Part shown: piece by piece, positions 1-7,842 of the stretch
Layout of the letters: each line of letters opens with the position of its first letter
Position numbering within the stretch: position 1 is the stretch's first letter
NCBI GenBank assembly: GCA_024638655.1
Contig: JAHEJW010000010.1
Coordinates: forward strand, 33,280-97,279
DNA length: 64,000 nt
Origin: a bacterium
Lineage (GTDB): Bacteria; Actinomycetota; Acidimicrobiia; Spongiisociales; ZC4RG35
Direction: 5' to 3'
The notes under the pieces: model-generated
The model's database searches: none
The model's input: only the letters and a program-made list of their open reading frames with translations
Told to the model about the DNA's origin: nothing
Position numbers and translations under genes: made by a program

Positions 1-11
1 ACCCGTCTCCG

Positions 12-28
12 CCCGGATCCCTTCCGGG
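12..28. terminator. Small GC hairpin at the window edge
   Basis: A 6-bp perfect stem (CCCGGA / TCCGGG) with a 5-nt loop lies before the first gene. It may end a gene outside the window. No U-tract follows, so the terminator role is only a guess. Confidence 0.3.
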
Positions 29-81
29 TGGGTGTCCGTTTGGGCATGTAGCCAGAGACAATAACGCCAGGATCCGATCAT

Positions 82-87
82 TACGGT
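82..87 (+). promoter_or_regulatory. -10 hexamer TACGGT, leaderless start
   Basis: TACGGT ends 7 nt before the ATG at 95 and there is no Shine-Dalgarno sequence, so transcription would begin at or next to the start codon. Confidence 0.5.
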
Positions 88-94
88 TCATTCG

Positions 95-862
95 ATGTCC
101 CAGCTCCCTGATTACGTCCAGGTCAATCGTCTCCATTGGGACCGTCAGGCTCACGAGTGGGTGGAGATGGGCCGACGGGCGTGGCAGCAGGAGCCGCAAT
201 GGGGGATCTGGGGGATACCCGAGTCCGATCTCGACCTTCTCCCTTCTGACATGGCGAATATGGGCGCGATCGAGTTGGGCTGCGGAACGGGCTATGTGTC
301 GGCGTGGATGACTCGACGAGGGGCCAGATGTGTCGCGATAGACAACTCGCAAAACCAACTGAACACCGCTCGGAGCCTCGCTGACCAGCACGGGCTCGAC
401 ATCGAGTTCCTCCATGGCAATGCGGAGACGGTGCCCTACCCGGACGAGTCGTTCGACTTCGCAGTCTCCGAATATGGAGTGGCCATCTGGGCCGACCCCT
501 TCAAGTGGGTGCCGGAAGCCGCCCGGTTGCTCCGCCCTGGGGGAGAGCTGTCATTCTTGGGCCACCATCCGATGGTGATGCTGGCTCAACACCGTGAGGT
601 CGACGACGAAGTGACCCGCACCCTTCTGTATTCCTACTTCGATCTGCATCGAGTCGACTGGACGGAAGGTGAGGACAGTGGCACCGAGTTCAACTTGCCT
701 ATATCCAGATGGATGCGGCTGTTCGAACAGACGGGATTCGACATCGTCGCATTCCACGAGATCCGCAGCCCTTCGGCGACGGCTAGGAAGAGCTTTGCCG
801 TTGATGCGGCTTGGGCCCACGACTACCCGTCGGAGCAGGCGTGGCGTCTGCGCAAGCGCTGA
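95..862 (+). CDS. Class I SAM-dependent methyltransferase
   Basis: A 255-residue protein with a Rossmann-fold methyltransferase core. Motif I (ELGCGTGYVS) is at about residues 59-68, followed by the acidic VAIDNS strand end and a post-motif region (AARLLRPGGELSFLGH) typical of UbiE/Methyltransf_11 proteins. A histidine-rich HH stretch after motif III is unremarkable. The substrate cannot be told from sequence. The ATG at 95 is supported by a -10 hexamer 7 nt upstream. The next gene starts 23 bp downstream with its own -10, so the two need not be co-transcribed. Confidence 0.85.
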   Translation: MSQLPDYVQVNRLHWDRQAHEWVEMGRRAWQQEPQWGIWGIPESDLDLLPSDMANMGAIELGCGTGYVSAWMTRRGARCVAIDNSQNQLNTARSLADQHGLDIEFLHGNAETVPYPDESFDFAVSEYGVAIWADPFKWVPEAARLLRPGGELSFLGHHPMVMLAQHREVDDEVTRTLLYSYFDLHRVDWTEGEDSGTEFNLPISRWMRLFEQTGFDIVAFHEIRSPSATARKSFAVDAAWAHDYPSEQAWRLRKR

Positions 863-872
863 GTCAGGCACC

Positions 873-878
873 TACTGT
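873..878 (+). promoter_or_regulatory. -10 hexamer TACTGT, leaderless start
   Basis: The hexamer ends 7 nt before the ATG at 886. This argues for that start over the GTG or ATG codons upstream, which would overlap the methyltransferase gene. Confidence 0.5.
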
Positions 879-885
879 CGCCGGC

Positions 886-1575
886 ATGCCTGCACCCATG
901 ATCCCCTATCAACACAGCCTCCTGGGCGCGGAAGAGCAAACGCGTCGAGCCGAGACCTTCTACCGAGAGATGGACGGCCGGCGGAGTGTGCGCTTCTTCT
1001 CCGGCGAGCCGGTGCCTCGACGGCTGATCGAGACAGCGATTCGAACCGCTTCGACCGCGCCTTCGGGAGCACACCGACAGCCGTGGACCTTTGTGATGAC
1101 CCGCGACCCAGTGATCAAACATCGGATTCGCGTCGCTGCCGAAGAAGAGGAACGGACCAATTACGAAGGTGGCCGTCTCCCCGATCATTGGCTCGAGGCG
1201 CTCGAGCCGCTGGGCACCGACTGGCACAAGGAGTTCCTCGAGACCGTCCCGTGGGTCGTAGTCCTCTTCGAGCAACGCTACGGGATTGACGACAAAGGCC
1301 AGAAGCTGCACCACTTCTACGTCAAGGAATCGTGTGGCATCGCTGCTGGATTGTTCATCGCGGCGTTGCACCACATGGGCCTGGCGACCCTCACCCACAC
1401 ACCTAGTCCCATGAAGTTCCTCACGGATCTTCTCGGGAGACCCGCCAACGAGAGGCCCTTCTGCATGTTCCCGATCGGCTACCCGGCCGACGACTGTGTC
1501 GTCCCCGACCTGCATCGAAAGAGCCTGGCTGAGGTACTGGTGGAGGTGGGCACGGCCGCGTCCGGCGACGAGTAG
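886..1575 (+). CDS. Nitroreductase-family flavoprotein, iodotyrosine deiodinase-like
   Basis: A 229-residue FMN-dependent nitroreductase-fold protein that follows vertebrate iodotyrosine deiodinase (IYD) closely: RRSVRFFSGEPVP near the N-terminus, then TASTAPSGAHRQPWTFV (FMN site), and PVGYP-like FPIGYPADD near the C-terminus. The three lid residues that bind the halotyrosine zwitterion in IYD (Glu, Tyr, Lys) all have counterparts: E89 and Y93 in EEERTNY and K115 in DWHKEF. It lacks the membrane anchor of animal IYD. The likely reaction is reductive dehalogenation of a halogenated tyrosine, or a related flavin reaction. The family assignment is firm and the substrate is inferred. The start at 886 fits the -10 element; the longer reading from 811 overlaps the upstream gene. 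Confidence 0.85.
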   Translation: MPAPMIPYQHSLLGAEEQTRRAETFYREMDGRRSVRFFSGEPVPRRLIETAIRTASTAPSGAHRQPWTFVMTRDPVIKHRIRVAAEEEERTNYEGGRLPDHWLEALEPLGTDWHKEFLETVPWVVVLFEQRYGIDDKGQKLHHFYVKESCGIAAGLFIAALHHMGLATLTHTPSPMKFLTDLLGRPANERPFCMFPIGYPADDCVVPDLHRKSLAEVLVEVGTAASGDE

Positions 1576-1601
1576 GTTCCCGGGCACCTCAAAGAAAGGA
1601 C

Positions 1602-1934
1602 ATGGAGTTGAGTGATTACATGGTGATCTACACCGGCGGCATGGGTATGGGGGCTTCACCGGAAGAACAAGAGAAGATCATGGCGGAGTGGGGAGCCTGG
1701 TACGAGCAGATGGGCTCTGCGATCGTCGATGGCGGCTCGCCTTTCGCCGAAGCGAAGCACCTTGCGGGCAATGGGGTCGAGGACGGCCCTCTCGGAGAAC
1801 CGGCTACCGGGTACACCCTGATCTCGGCCGATTCGCTCGAGGCTGCGGCGACGGCGTGTGAGGGGCATCCGCACCTGAATCACGGCGGCCAAGTGCAGGT
1901 CTACACCTGCATCGACATGAGCCCACCCGAGTAG
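1602..1934 (+). CDS. YCII-related (DGPF) domain protein
   Basis: A 110-residue protein of the YCII/DGPF dimeric alpha-beta barrel family. It has the typical GGMGMGASPEEQ opening, a WGAWYEQMGSAIVDGG segment, and a C-terminal ACEGHPHLNHGGQVQVY stretch with the conserved histidine. Members are small ferredoxin-like-fold proteins found near ECF sigma factors or in metabolism; the reaction is unknown. A purine-rich Shine-Dalgarno sequence (GAAAGGA) precedes the ATG at 1602. It lies 26 bp after the deiodinase-like gene and may be co-transcribed with it. Confidence 0.8.
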   Translation: MELSDYMVIYTGGMGMGASPEEQEKIMAEWGAWYEQMGSAIVDGGSPFAEAKHLAGNGVEDGPLGEPATGYTLISADSLEAAATACEGHPHLNHGGQVQVYTCIDMSPPE

Positions 1935-1943
1935 CTCCCGGAA

Positions 1944-1957
1944 GGGGAGGGCTCCCC
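1944..1957. terminator. Possible short GC hairpin between convergent genes
   Basis: GGGG and CCCC arms with a 6-nt loop lie between the stop codons of the YCII gene (+) and rnj (-). The stem is short and lacks a U-tract, so the call is weak. Confidence 0.3.
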
Positions 1958-1970
1958 CGCTACAGCCGAC

Positions 1971-3605
1971 TCAGAGCTCTACGACGACCGGGACGATCAC
2001 CGGCTTGCGCGCGGTCTCGGCGCGAATGACCCGACCGGCGGCCTGCCGGACCGTCTTCTGCATCTCGGAGAGGTCGGTACGACCGGAGGCCCGTTCTTCG
2101 ATCGCGGATCGGACCGCGTCGGCCGCCTTGGCCAACACCGGATCCGGGTCGTCCATCATCCCATGGCTGTCTAGATCAGGCCCGTAGACAATCTCACCGG
2201 TGTCGTGGTCGATGCCCACCGTCACGATGACCACACCCTCGTCGGCCAAATGGGAGCGATCCCTGAGCACCGCGTTTTGGACGTCACCAACGGCCGAGCC
2301 ATCGAGATACACGTATCCCGCCGGAACGGCTCGCCGCTCCACGATCGTCTTCTCGCCGTCGATGGTGAGGCGGTCGCCATCCTCGAGCACATTGACGTCC
2401 TCGACGCCCATCCTCGCGGCCAACTCGGCGTGGGCATGGAGATGCCGGTACTCGCCGTGGACGGGCACGAACGCCTTCGGGCGCATCAGGTTGAGGAATG
2501 TCAGCAACTCCTCACGTGCGGCATGACCCGACACATGGACATGTGAGTTGCGACCGTGAACCACCGTGGCCCCACGACGCATGAGGTTGGAGATGACTTT
2601 CGAGACCGCCGTCTCGTTGCCCGGGATCGGTTTGGCCGAGATGAGAACCGTGTCGTTCTCGTGCAGCTCGACGAACTTGTGCCGTCCCTGTGACATGAGA
2701 GAGAGTGCGGCAAACGGCTCTCCCTGGCTACCAGTGGTTATCAGCAGCTGACGATCCTCGGGGAGAGCACCAAGCTCCTTGATGTCGAGGACCGATTCCT
2801 CGGGGACTTTCAACACACCCAGCTCCGTGGCAATGGTGGTGTTGCGATGCATCGACCTTCCGAAGAAGGCGACCTTCCTGCCGGCGGCGATGCCGGCGTC
2901 CGCTATCTGTTGAACCCGGTGCACGTGAGACGAGAAACACGCCGCAATCACCCGGCCGGGCGCGTCACGGATCACGTCGGCGATCGCGGGCCTGACCGAG
3001 CTCTCGGACGGCTCGAAGCCCGGCCTCTCGGCGTTGGTGGAATCGGAGAGGAGAAGCCGGACACCCTGGCTCGCCAATGATGCAAACGCGGTCAGGTCGG
3101 TGGGGTTGTTGTCGATCGGGGTCGGGTCGAGCTTGAAGTCCCCTGAGTGGACGATGATCCCCTCGGGGGTGTCGAGGGCAACGGCCGCCGCCTGCGGTAT
3201 CGAATGGCTGACAGGCAGCAGGGAGAATCGGAAGGGGCCGTGCTTCTTCCACTCTTTGTAAGGAAGAGAATGCAGCTGAGCGTCCACACCCAGCTCATCG
3301 ATCCTCCCAGCGGCGAATTCGACCGACAGCTGTGTTCCATAGACGGGAACATTTATGTCTCGGAGGAAGTAGCCAAGAGCACCGACATGATCCTCATGTC
3401 CGTGGGTGACGATCACGAGTGTCACATCCTGACGCCGCTCGATGAGCCAGGACCAATCAGGGAAGACCAGATCGACGCCCAGCATCTCCTCCTCTGGGAA
3501 CATCAACCCGACGTCGATAAGTGCGATCTTGCCGTCGATCTCTACCGCAGCACAGTTGCGGCCGATCTCACCTAACCCGCCCAGGAATGTGACAGAGACG
3601 CTCAC
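1971..3605 (-). CDS. rnj: Ribonuclease J
   Basis: A 544-residue beta-CASP metallo-beta-lactamase RNase. The metal-binding HGHEDHVG motif lies near residue 70, followed by the HSGDFKLDP motif, the beta-CASP region (CFSSHVHRVQQI, TTGSQGEP), the late histidine motif (HVSGHAAREEL), and the RNase J C-terminal domain. The enzyme does 5'-to-3' exonucleolytic and endonucleolytic mRNA decay and rRNA maturation in the cytoplasm, in place of or alongside RNase E. It starts with GTG in a 4-bp overlap (GTGA) with the dapA stop, so it is translationally coupled to dapA. A dapA-rnj order is common in actinobacteria. Confidence 0.95.
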   Translation of the reverse strand: MSVSVTFLGGLGEIGRNCAAVEIDGKIALIDVGLMFPEEEMLGVDLVFPDWSWLIERRQDVTLVIVTHGHEDHVGALGYFLRDINVPVYGTQLSVEFAAGRIDELGVDAQLHSLPYKEWKKHGPFRFSLLPVSHSIPQAAAVALDTPEGIIVHSGDFKLDPTPIDNNPTDLTAFASLASQGVRLLLSDSTNAERPGFEPSESSVRPAIADVIRDAPGRVIAACFSSHVHRVQQIADAGIAAGRKVAFFGRSMHRNTTIATELGVLKVPEESVLDIKELGALPEDRQLLITTGSQGEPFAALSLMSQGRHKFVELHENDTVLISAKPIPGNETAVSKVISNLMRRGATVVHGRNSHVHVSGHAAREELLTFLNLMRPKAFVPVHGEYRHLHAHAELAARMGVEDVNVLEDGDRLTIDGEKTIVERRAVPAGYVYLDGSAVGDVQNAVLRDRSHLADEGVVIVTVGIDHDTGEIVYGPDLDSHGMMDDPDPVLAKAADAVRSAIEERASGRTDLSEMQKTVRQAAGRVIRAETARKPVIVPVVVEL

Positions 3606-4495
3606 AGACCCTGCAGGGCTCCTAGAGCTTTCTCGATGGCTGCGACGGTCTCTTCAGAGGCATTGACCAGTGGAAGCCTCACATCACCGACCGGTTCCCA
3701 AAAAGCATTCATCCCTGCTTTGACGGGCGCGGGGTTGGTCTCGAGGAAACAGGCCTCGCAGAGAGGCAAGAGGGCATGGTGAAGGCGGGCCGCCTCGGCG
3801 AAGTCTCCGGACTCTGCAGCTTTGACCATGGCTTGTACCGTCAGCCCGGCGAGATGGGACACCACCGAGACCACACCGACGGCTCCCACCGACAACATGG
3901 GGAGGGTCAGCGAATCTTGGCCGGAATAGACGGGGAGACCGGGGATCCGGTTGATCGTTTTCGAAGTGAAGTCGAGGCTCTCCACGGCATCTTTGGTGGC
4001 AACAACGTTGGGGTGGGCGGCGATCTCGGCCAGGGTGTCGAGTTCGATCAACCGGTTGGTGCGACTCGGGATGTTGTAGACCATCACCGGGAGACCGACG
4101 TCGGCCGACACCGTGAAGTGCTCGATCAAGCCCCGCTGCGTCGGCTTGTTGTAGTAAGGGGTCACCACGAGGACACCGTCAGCGCCGAGCTCGCCGGCTT
4201 TCTCGGAGAGATGGACGACCCGGGCAGTGTCGTTGGTTCCGCTGCCGGCTATGACTTTGGTCTTCCTGTCGGCTACCGAGTCGATCACCGTCTTGAACAG
4301 GGCGACCTTCTCGTCGTCGGAGAGAGTCGGCGATTCACCGGTGGTCCCGGAAACGACCAGCGTGTCGGTCCCGTGGTCGGACAGATGGCGGGCCAGGTTC
4401 CAAGCCCTCTCATGGTCGACCTCGCCCGAAGGTGTGAACGGGGTGATCATGGCGGTGGCAACTCGGCCGAACGGGGCTTTGAGTGTGTCGGTCAC
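3602..4495 (-). CDS. dapA: 4-hydroxy-tetrahydrodipicolinate synthase
   Basis: A 297-residue TIM-barrel aldolase that condenses pyruvate with aspartate semialdehyde, the first committed step to meso-diaminopimelate and lysine. Visible residues are the TTGESPTL loop, YYNKPTQRG, the Tyr of VYNIPSRTN, and the Schiff-base lysine in VVATKDAVES. The start is the GTG at 4495 (VTDTLKAPFGR), which gives the family's normal length. The ATG far upstream would add 44 unrelated residues and run into the divergent gene. TAAGCT lies 8 nt before the GTG and is a possible -10. It forms an operon with rnj. Confidence 0.95.
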   Translation of the reverse strand: MTDTLKAPFGRVATAMITPFTPSGEVDHERAWNLARHLSDHGTDTLVVSGTTGESPTLSDDEKVALFKTVIDSVADRKTKVIAGSGTNDTARVVHLSEKAGELGADGVLVVTPYYNKPTQRGLIEHFTVSADVGLPVMVYNIPSRTNRLIELDTLAEIAAHPNVVATKDAVESLDFTSKTINRIPGLPVYSGQDSLTLPMLSVGAVGVVSVVSHLAGLTVQAMVKAAESGDFAEAARLHHALLPLCEACFLETNPAPVKAGMNAFWEPVGDVRLPLVNASEETVAAIEKALGALQGL

Positions 4496-4537
4496 GAATC
4501 TGAAGCTTACCGAGCAAGCGAGTAGAAACCCTTGTTC

Positions 4538-6019
4538 ATGGAATTGACCCTGCCTGCGCCTTGCCTCATCGTCCTGATCGGGCCGAGCGGGGCTGGGAAG
4601 ACCACCTGGGCGAAGGAGCAGTTCCAAGAGAACGAAATCGTCTCGTCGGACGCCTTGAGGGCCATGGTGGGGATCGACGAGGACGATCAGCAGGCGGGCA
4701 CAGTCGCGTTCGAGCTACTGGAGTCGATCGTGGCGGAGCGGGTGAGGAGGGGGCTGACGACCGTCGTCGACACAACCGGATTGAATCAGGACAACCGTCG
4801 CAGTTGGATCACAAAGGCTCACGACGCCCGCATGCCGGCGCATGCGATCGTCTTCGATACGTCACGAGAAGCGTGTGAGCTGCGGAATGCGTCGCGGTCG
4901 AGGCCGATTCCGAAGAGTGTGTTGTCGCGGCAGTTCACCCTCTTCAAGAACGCTCGAGGCGAAGTGCAATCCGACGGGTTTGACGGCGTGCACCTAGAGC
5001 AGCCGGTTGGCCTCGTGACGCCGCGTGTCGCCCAGGCGAAGGAAGCCTCCTCGGTTGGCGAGATCCCTCGGCTCGGGCACGGCTTTGGCCTGCTGATCAG
5101 CCGATTCCAGTCGAATGACACAGACCTCGGCGAGACGCTTGCCCAAATCGCACAGCGGGCAGAGGCTGCCGGCTTTCTCGACATATGGTTGATGGACCAC
5201 TTCCGGCAGATCCGCAGCGTCGGACGACCTTGGGAAGACATCCCGGAGGTCTACACGGCTCTCTCTCATATGGCCGCGGTCACGTCCCGAATCCGGATAG
5301 GAGCGTTGGTGACGGGCATCACGCATAGGCACCCGGTTGTCCTCGGCAAGATGGTGGCAACTTTGGATGTGCTGTCAGCGGGCAGGGCGATCTGCGGGTT
5401 GGGGATCGGATGGGATGACGACGAGCATCGGGCATACGGGATCACTTTCCCGGCGACTCCAGACCGATATGGCCTGTTGGAGGAGACCCTCGAGATGCTT
5501 CCGCTCCTGTGGGGGCCCGGTGCTCCTTCCTTCGAGGGCGAGCTGATCAGCGCCAAGGAGCTGATCTGTTATCCCCGTCCCGTCCAAGATCGGATCCCGA
5601 TAATGATCGGTGGGTCTGGGGAGAGGAAGACGCTCAGGCTGGTCGCGCGGTACGCCGATCGATGCAACCTCTTCGGAGATCCCGAGACGATTCGTAAGAA
5701 AGTCCGGGTCCTCCATCGCCATTGCCTCGATGTGGGCCGGGAGCCAGATGAGGTCGAGGTGACCCATCTGGTCAGCGCCTTGGCGGCCAATTCACGGACA
5801 ACCCTTCGTCGGCGGATCGAGGAACTCCGGGACCGCAACACTTCTCACGAGGACTTTGCTCGATTGAACAATGCGGGGACGGTGGAGGACCTTGAGACGC
5901 TGATCGGCGCCTACGCAGATGCCGGCGCCACTCATTCGATCGTGACGCTGCCGGACGTCCATCTCGAAGGCTCGATCGAGGCATTCGGACAAGTCATTGA
6001 AAACCTGGGTCACCCTTAG
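4538..6019 (+). CDS. Fusion: P-loop polynucleotide kinase-like domain + F420-dependent LLM oxidoreductase
   Basis: A 493-residue two-domain protein. Residues 1 to about 155 are a zeta-toxin/PNK-type AAA_33 kinase domain, with Walker A GPSGAGKT (15-22), a VVDTTGLN segment, and a lid rich in Arg and Lys. Residues from about 175 to the end are a luciferase-like (LLM) F420-dependent oxidoreductase of the Rv1855c type, with LMDHF, IRIGALVTGITHRHP, GLGIGWDDDEH and PIMIGGSGERKTLRLVARYAD. The single open frame runs through a linker with no stop or restart, so this is a true fusion. One possibility is that the kinase phosphorylates a small molecule or cofactor used by the reductase; that is inference. 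ATG at 4538 is preferred over TTG at 4532. Confidence 0.85.
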   Translation: MELTLPAPCLIVLIGPSGAGKTTWAKEQFQENEIVSSDALRAMVGIDEDDQQAGTVAFELLESIVAERVRRGLTTVVDTTGLNQDNRRSWITKAHDARMPAHAIVFDTSREACELRNASRSRPIPKSVLSRQFTLFKNARGEVQSDGFDGVHLEQPVGLVTPRVAQAKEASSVGEIPRLGHGFGLLISRFQSNDTDLGETLAQIAQRAEAAGFLDIWLMDHFRQIRSVGRPWEDIPEVYTALSHMAAVTSRIRIGALVTGITHRHPVVLGKMVATLDVLSAGRAICGLGIGWDDDEHRAYGITFPATPDRYGLLEETLEMLPLLWGPGAPSFEGELISAKELICYPRPVQDRIPIMIGGSGERKTLRLVARYADRCNLFGDPETIRKKVRVLHRHCLDVGREPDEVEVTHLVSALAANSRTTLRRRIEELRDRNTSHEDFARLNNAGTVEDLETLIGAYADAGATHSIVTLPDVHLEGSIEAFGQVIENLGHP

Positions 6020-6022
6020 ACT
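6017..6022 (+). promoter_or_regulatory. -10 hexamer TAGACT before the redoxin gene
   Basis: The hexamer overlaps the stop codon of the fusion gene and ends 7 nt before the ATG at 6030, so the redoxin gene may be separately and leaderlessly transcribed. A GGAG also lies close to the ATG. Confidence 0.4.
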
Positions 6023-6029
6023 CGGAGCC

Positions 6030-6614
6030 ATGGCTGTTGCTTCTACGATGCTCGAGCTCGGCACGAAGGCACCGGAATTCACCCTCCCGGATGCCGTCTC
6101 CGGGAACGCCGTCTCCCTGCGCGATTTCGCCGACAAGACGGGACTGCTGGTCATGTTCATCTGCAACCACTGCCCCTACGTCAAGCACATCAAGGAGGGC
6201 CTGGCTCAGTTCAGCCAGGACTACCAAGACTCCGACGTCGGAATCGTGGCTATCTCGTCCAACGACATCGAGGCATACCCAACCGACTCTCCAGAGAACA
6301 TGAAGGCTGAGGCTGAGCAATTCGGCTACCGGTTCCCCTACCTCTTCGACAAGGAACAGGAGACGGCCGCTGCATATACCGCGATGTGCACACCCGATTT
6401 CTTCCTCTTCAACGCTCATCGCGAGCTGGTCTATCGGGGACGCTTCGATCAATCCCGCCCCGACAGCGGAGTCCCTGTCACGGGCTCTGACCTCCGCGCT
6501 GCGGTCGACGCTCTCCTCGGCGGCGACGACGTTCCCACCGAGCAGTTCCCATCGATGGGATGCTCCATCAAGTGGAGGCAAGGGCGGACCCCCGCCTATT
6601 TCACATCCTCCTGA
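6030..6614 (+). CDS. Thioredoxin-like (AhpC/TSA, redoxin) protein
   Basis: A 194-residue soluble thioredoxin-fold protein with APEFTLPDAVSG at the start and a CNHCPYVK redox motif at residues 45-52. C45 and C48 would form the active disulfide. The TDSPENMKAEAEQFGYRFPYLFD segment and MCTPDFFLF are typical of the 'thioredoxin family protein' group related to peroxiredoxins. No signal peptide is present, so it acts in the cytoplasm. The natural substrate is not known. The start at 6030 follows the preceding stop by 10 bp. Confidence 0.85.
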   Translation: MAVASTMLELGTKAPEFTLPDAVSGNAVSLRDFADKTGLLVMFICNHCPYVKHIKEGLAQFSQDYQDSDVGIVAISSNDIEAYPTDSPENMKAEAEQFGYRFPYLFDKEQETAAAYTAMCTPDFFLFNAHRELVYRGRFDQSRPDSGVPVTGSDLRAAVDALLGGDDVPTEQFPSMGCSIKWRQGRTPAYFTSS

Positions 6615-6677
6615 GATGAACCACCCCGGTGCAGTGGCACGGTTCTCGGAGGTTCCCAGGCACACAGAAAGGAAGCC

Positions 6678-7187
6678 ATGACAAAGCAATACGACTCCCC
6701 ACCCGAGATGACGCTCGATCTGAACAAGTCATACCAGGCGACGCTCGAGACAAATCACGGTGAGATAGTCATCGAGTTCGACGCCGATCGCTCACCGCAG
6801 ACGGTCAACAACTTCGTGTTTCTGGCGAGGGACGGCTTCTACGACGGAGTGGTATTCCATCGGGTGATCGAGAACTTCATGATCCAAGGCGGTGATCCCA
6901 CTGGCACCGGTAGAGGGGGCCCCGGCTACAGGTTCCGTGATGAGGTCGAGGGAGCGGGCGGCTACTCACGAGGCACCGTCGCCATGGCCAACGCCGGCCC
7001 CAATACCAACGGGAGCCAGTTCTTCATCTGTCATACGGATGTCGGGCTGCCTCACAGCTACACGATCTTCGGGAGCGTCGTCTCCGGTATGGAGGCGGTG
7101 GACTCGATTGCCGCCTCTGCCACCGACAACAACGATCGACCCCACGACGACGTGGTCATCGAGAGCGTGACCGTCACCGAGAGCTGA
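6678..7187 (+). CDS. Cyclophilin-type peptidyl-prolyl cis-trans isomerase
   Basis: A 169-residue single-domain cyclophilin. Catalytic and conserved segments are FHRVIENFMIQGGDPTGTGRGGPGYRF (with the catalytic Arg), MANAGPNTNGSQFFI and HSYTIFGSVVSGM. There is no signal peptide, so it is cytoplasmic and assists folding of proline-containing proteins. A good Shine-Dalgarno sequence (GAAAGGA) lies 5 nt before the ATG. Its stop is 5 bp from the stop of the convergent PEBP gene. Confidence 0.93.
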   Translation: MTKQYDSPPEMTLDLNKSYQATLETNHGEIVIEFDADRSPQTVNNFVFLARDGFYDGVVFHRVIENFMIQGGDPTGTGRGGPGYRFRDEVEGAGGYSRGTVAMANAGPNTNGSQFFICHTDVGLPHSYTIFGSVVSGMEAVDSIAASATDNNDRPHDDVVIESVTVTES

Positions 7188-7192
7188 ATCGT

Positions 7193-7822
7193 TCAGTCGA
7201 TCAGGCGGGGATTCTGCGTATAGGTCCCTACCACGGAGGCCTCGGCGAGCACGTGGCCCTCGATGGCTTGCCGGACGTCCTGGCCCGTGAAGGCACCCTC
7301 GACCGGGGTGTTGTCGATGTCCAGGGCGTAGATGGTGAAGACGTAGTGGTGGACGATGCTGTCGTTCCAGGGTGGAGCCGGCCCGTCGTAGCCGAAATAC
7401 GACCCTCCCATGTCGGTGTCGCCGGCGAACCAGTTGGTGAAGTCGTTGATGCCCTGGCGTGAGCCATGGGGCCCTTCGCCGGCATCCTTGCCACCGGCGA
7501 CCACGCCATTTGAGAACTCGCCGTCGGAGATCGATCGAAGGCTGGCAGGAAGATCGACTACGACCCAGTGAAAGAAGTCGACACGGGGCAAGTCTTCAGG
7601 TACCTCGCGGTCCTCCTGGTTGACGTCGTCGCCTTTGCTCGGAACGTCGTAGTCGTGACAGATCACAGCGAATGAGCGCGTCCCGTCGGGCACTTCGTGC
7701 CATTCGAGGGCCGGGCTCACGTTGCTGGCGAACGTGACGTGGTCGTCCGGATCTGGCTTGGCAAACGCAAAGCGAGCCGGGATAGGGCCCCCGTCCTTGA
7801 AGCTGATGGTGGTGAGTTCCAT
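7193..7822 (-). CDS. YbhB/YbcL (PEBP, Raf-kinase-inhibitor-like) protein
   Basis: A 209-residue phosphatidylethanolamine-binding protein family member. It has the opening MELTTISFKDGGPIPARF, the ligand-site segments SPALEWHEVPDGTRSFAVICHDYDVP and DFFHWVVVDLP, and the FGYDGPAPPWNDSIVHHYVFTIYALD block. Bacterial members are cytoplasmic, and their ligand is usually unknown. ATG at 7822 is chosen for the family-typical N-terminus and because a TATCGT -10 lies 6 nt upstream. A TTG at 7846 overlapping the upstream stop is the alternative. Confidence 0.88.
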   Translation of the reverse strand: MELTTISFKDGGPIPARFAFAKPDPDDHVTFASNVSPALEWHEVPDGTRSFAVICHDYDVPSKGDDVNQEDREVPEDLPRVDFFHWVVVDLPASLRSISDGEFSNGVVAGGKDAGEGPHGSRQGINDFTNWFAGDTDMGGSYFGYDGPAPPWNDSIVHHYVFTIYALDIDNTPVEGAFTGQDVRQAIEGHVLAEASVVGTYTQNPRLID

Positions 7823-7828
7823 GGTCGG

Positions 7829-7834
7829 ACGATA
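7829..7834 (-). promoter_or_regulatory. -10 hexamer TATCGT, leaderless start
   Basis: The hexamer ends 6 nt before the PEBP ATG at 7822, within the spacer after the LLM oxidoreductase gene. Confidence 0.45.
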
Positions 7835-7842
7835 ACGATTGC

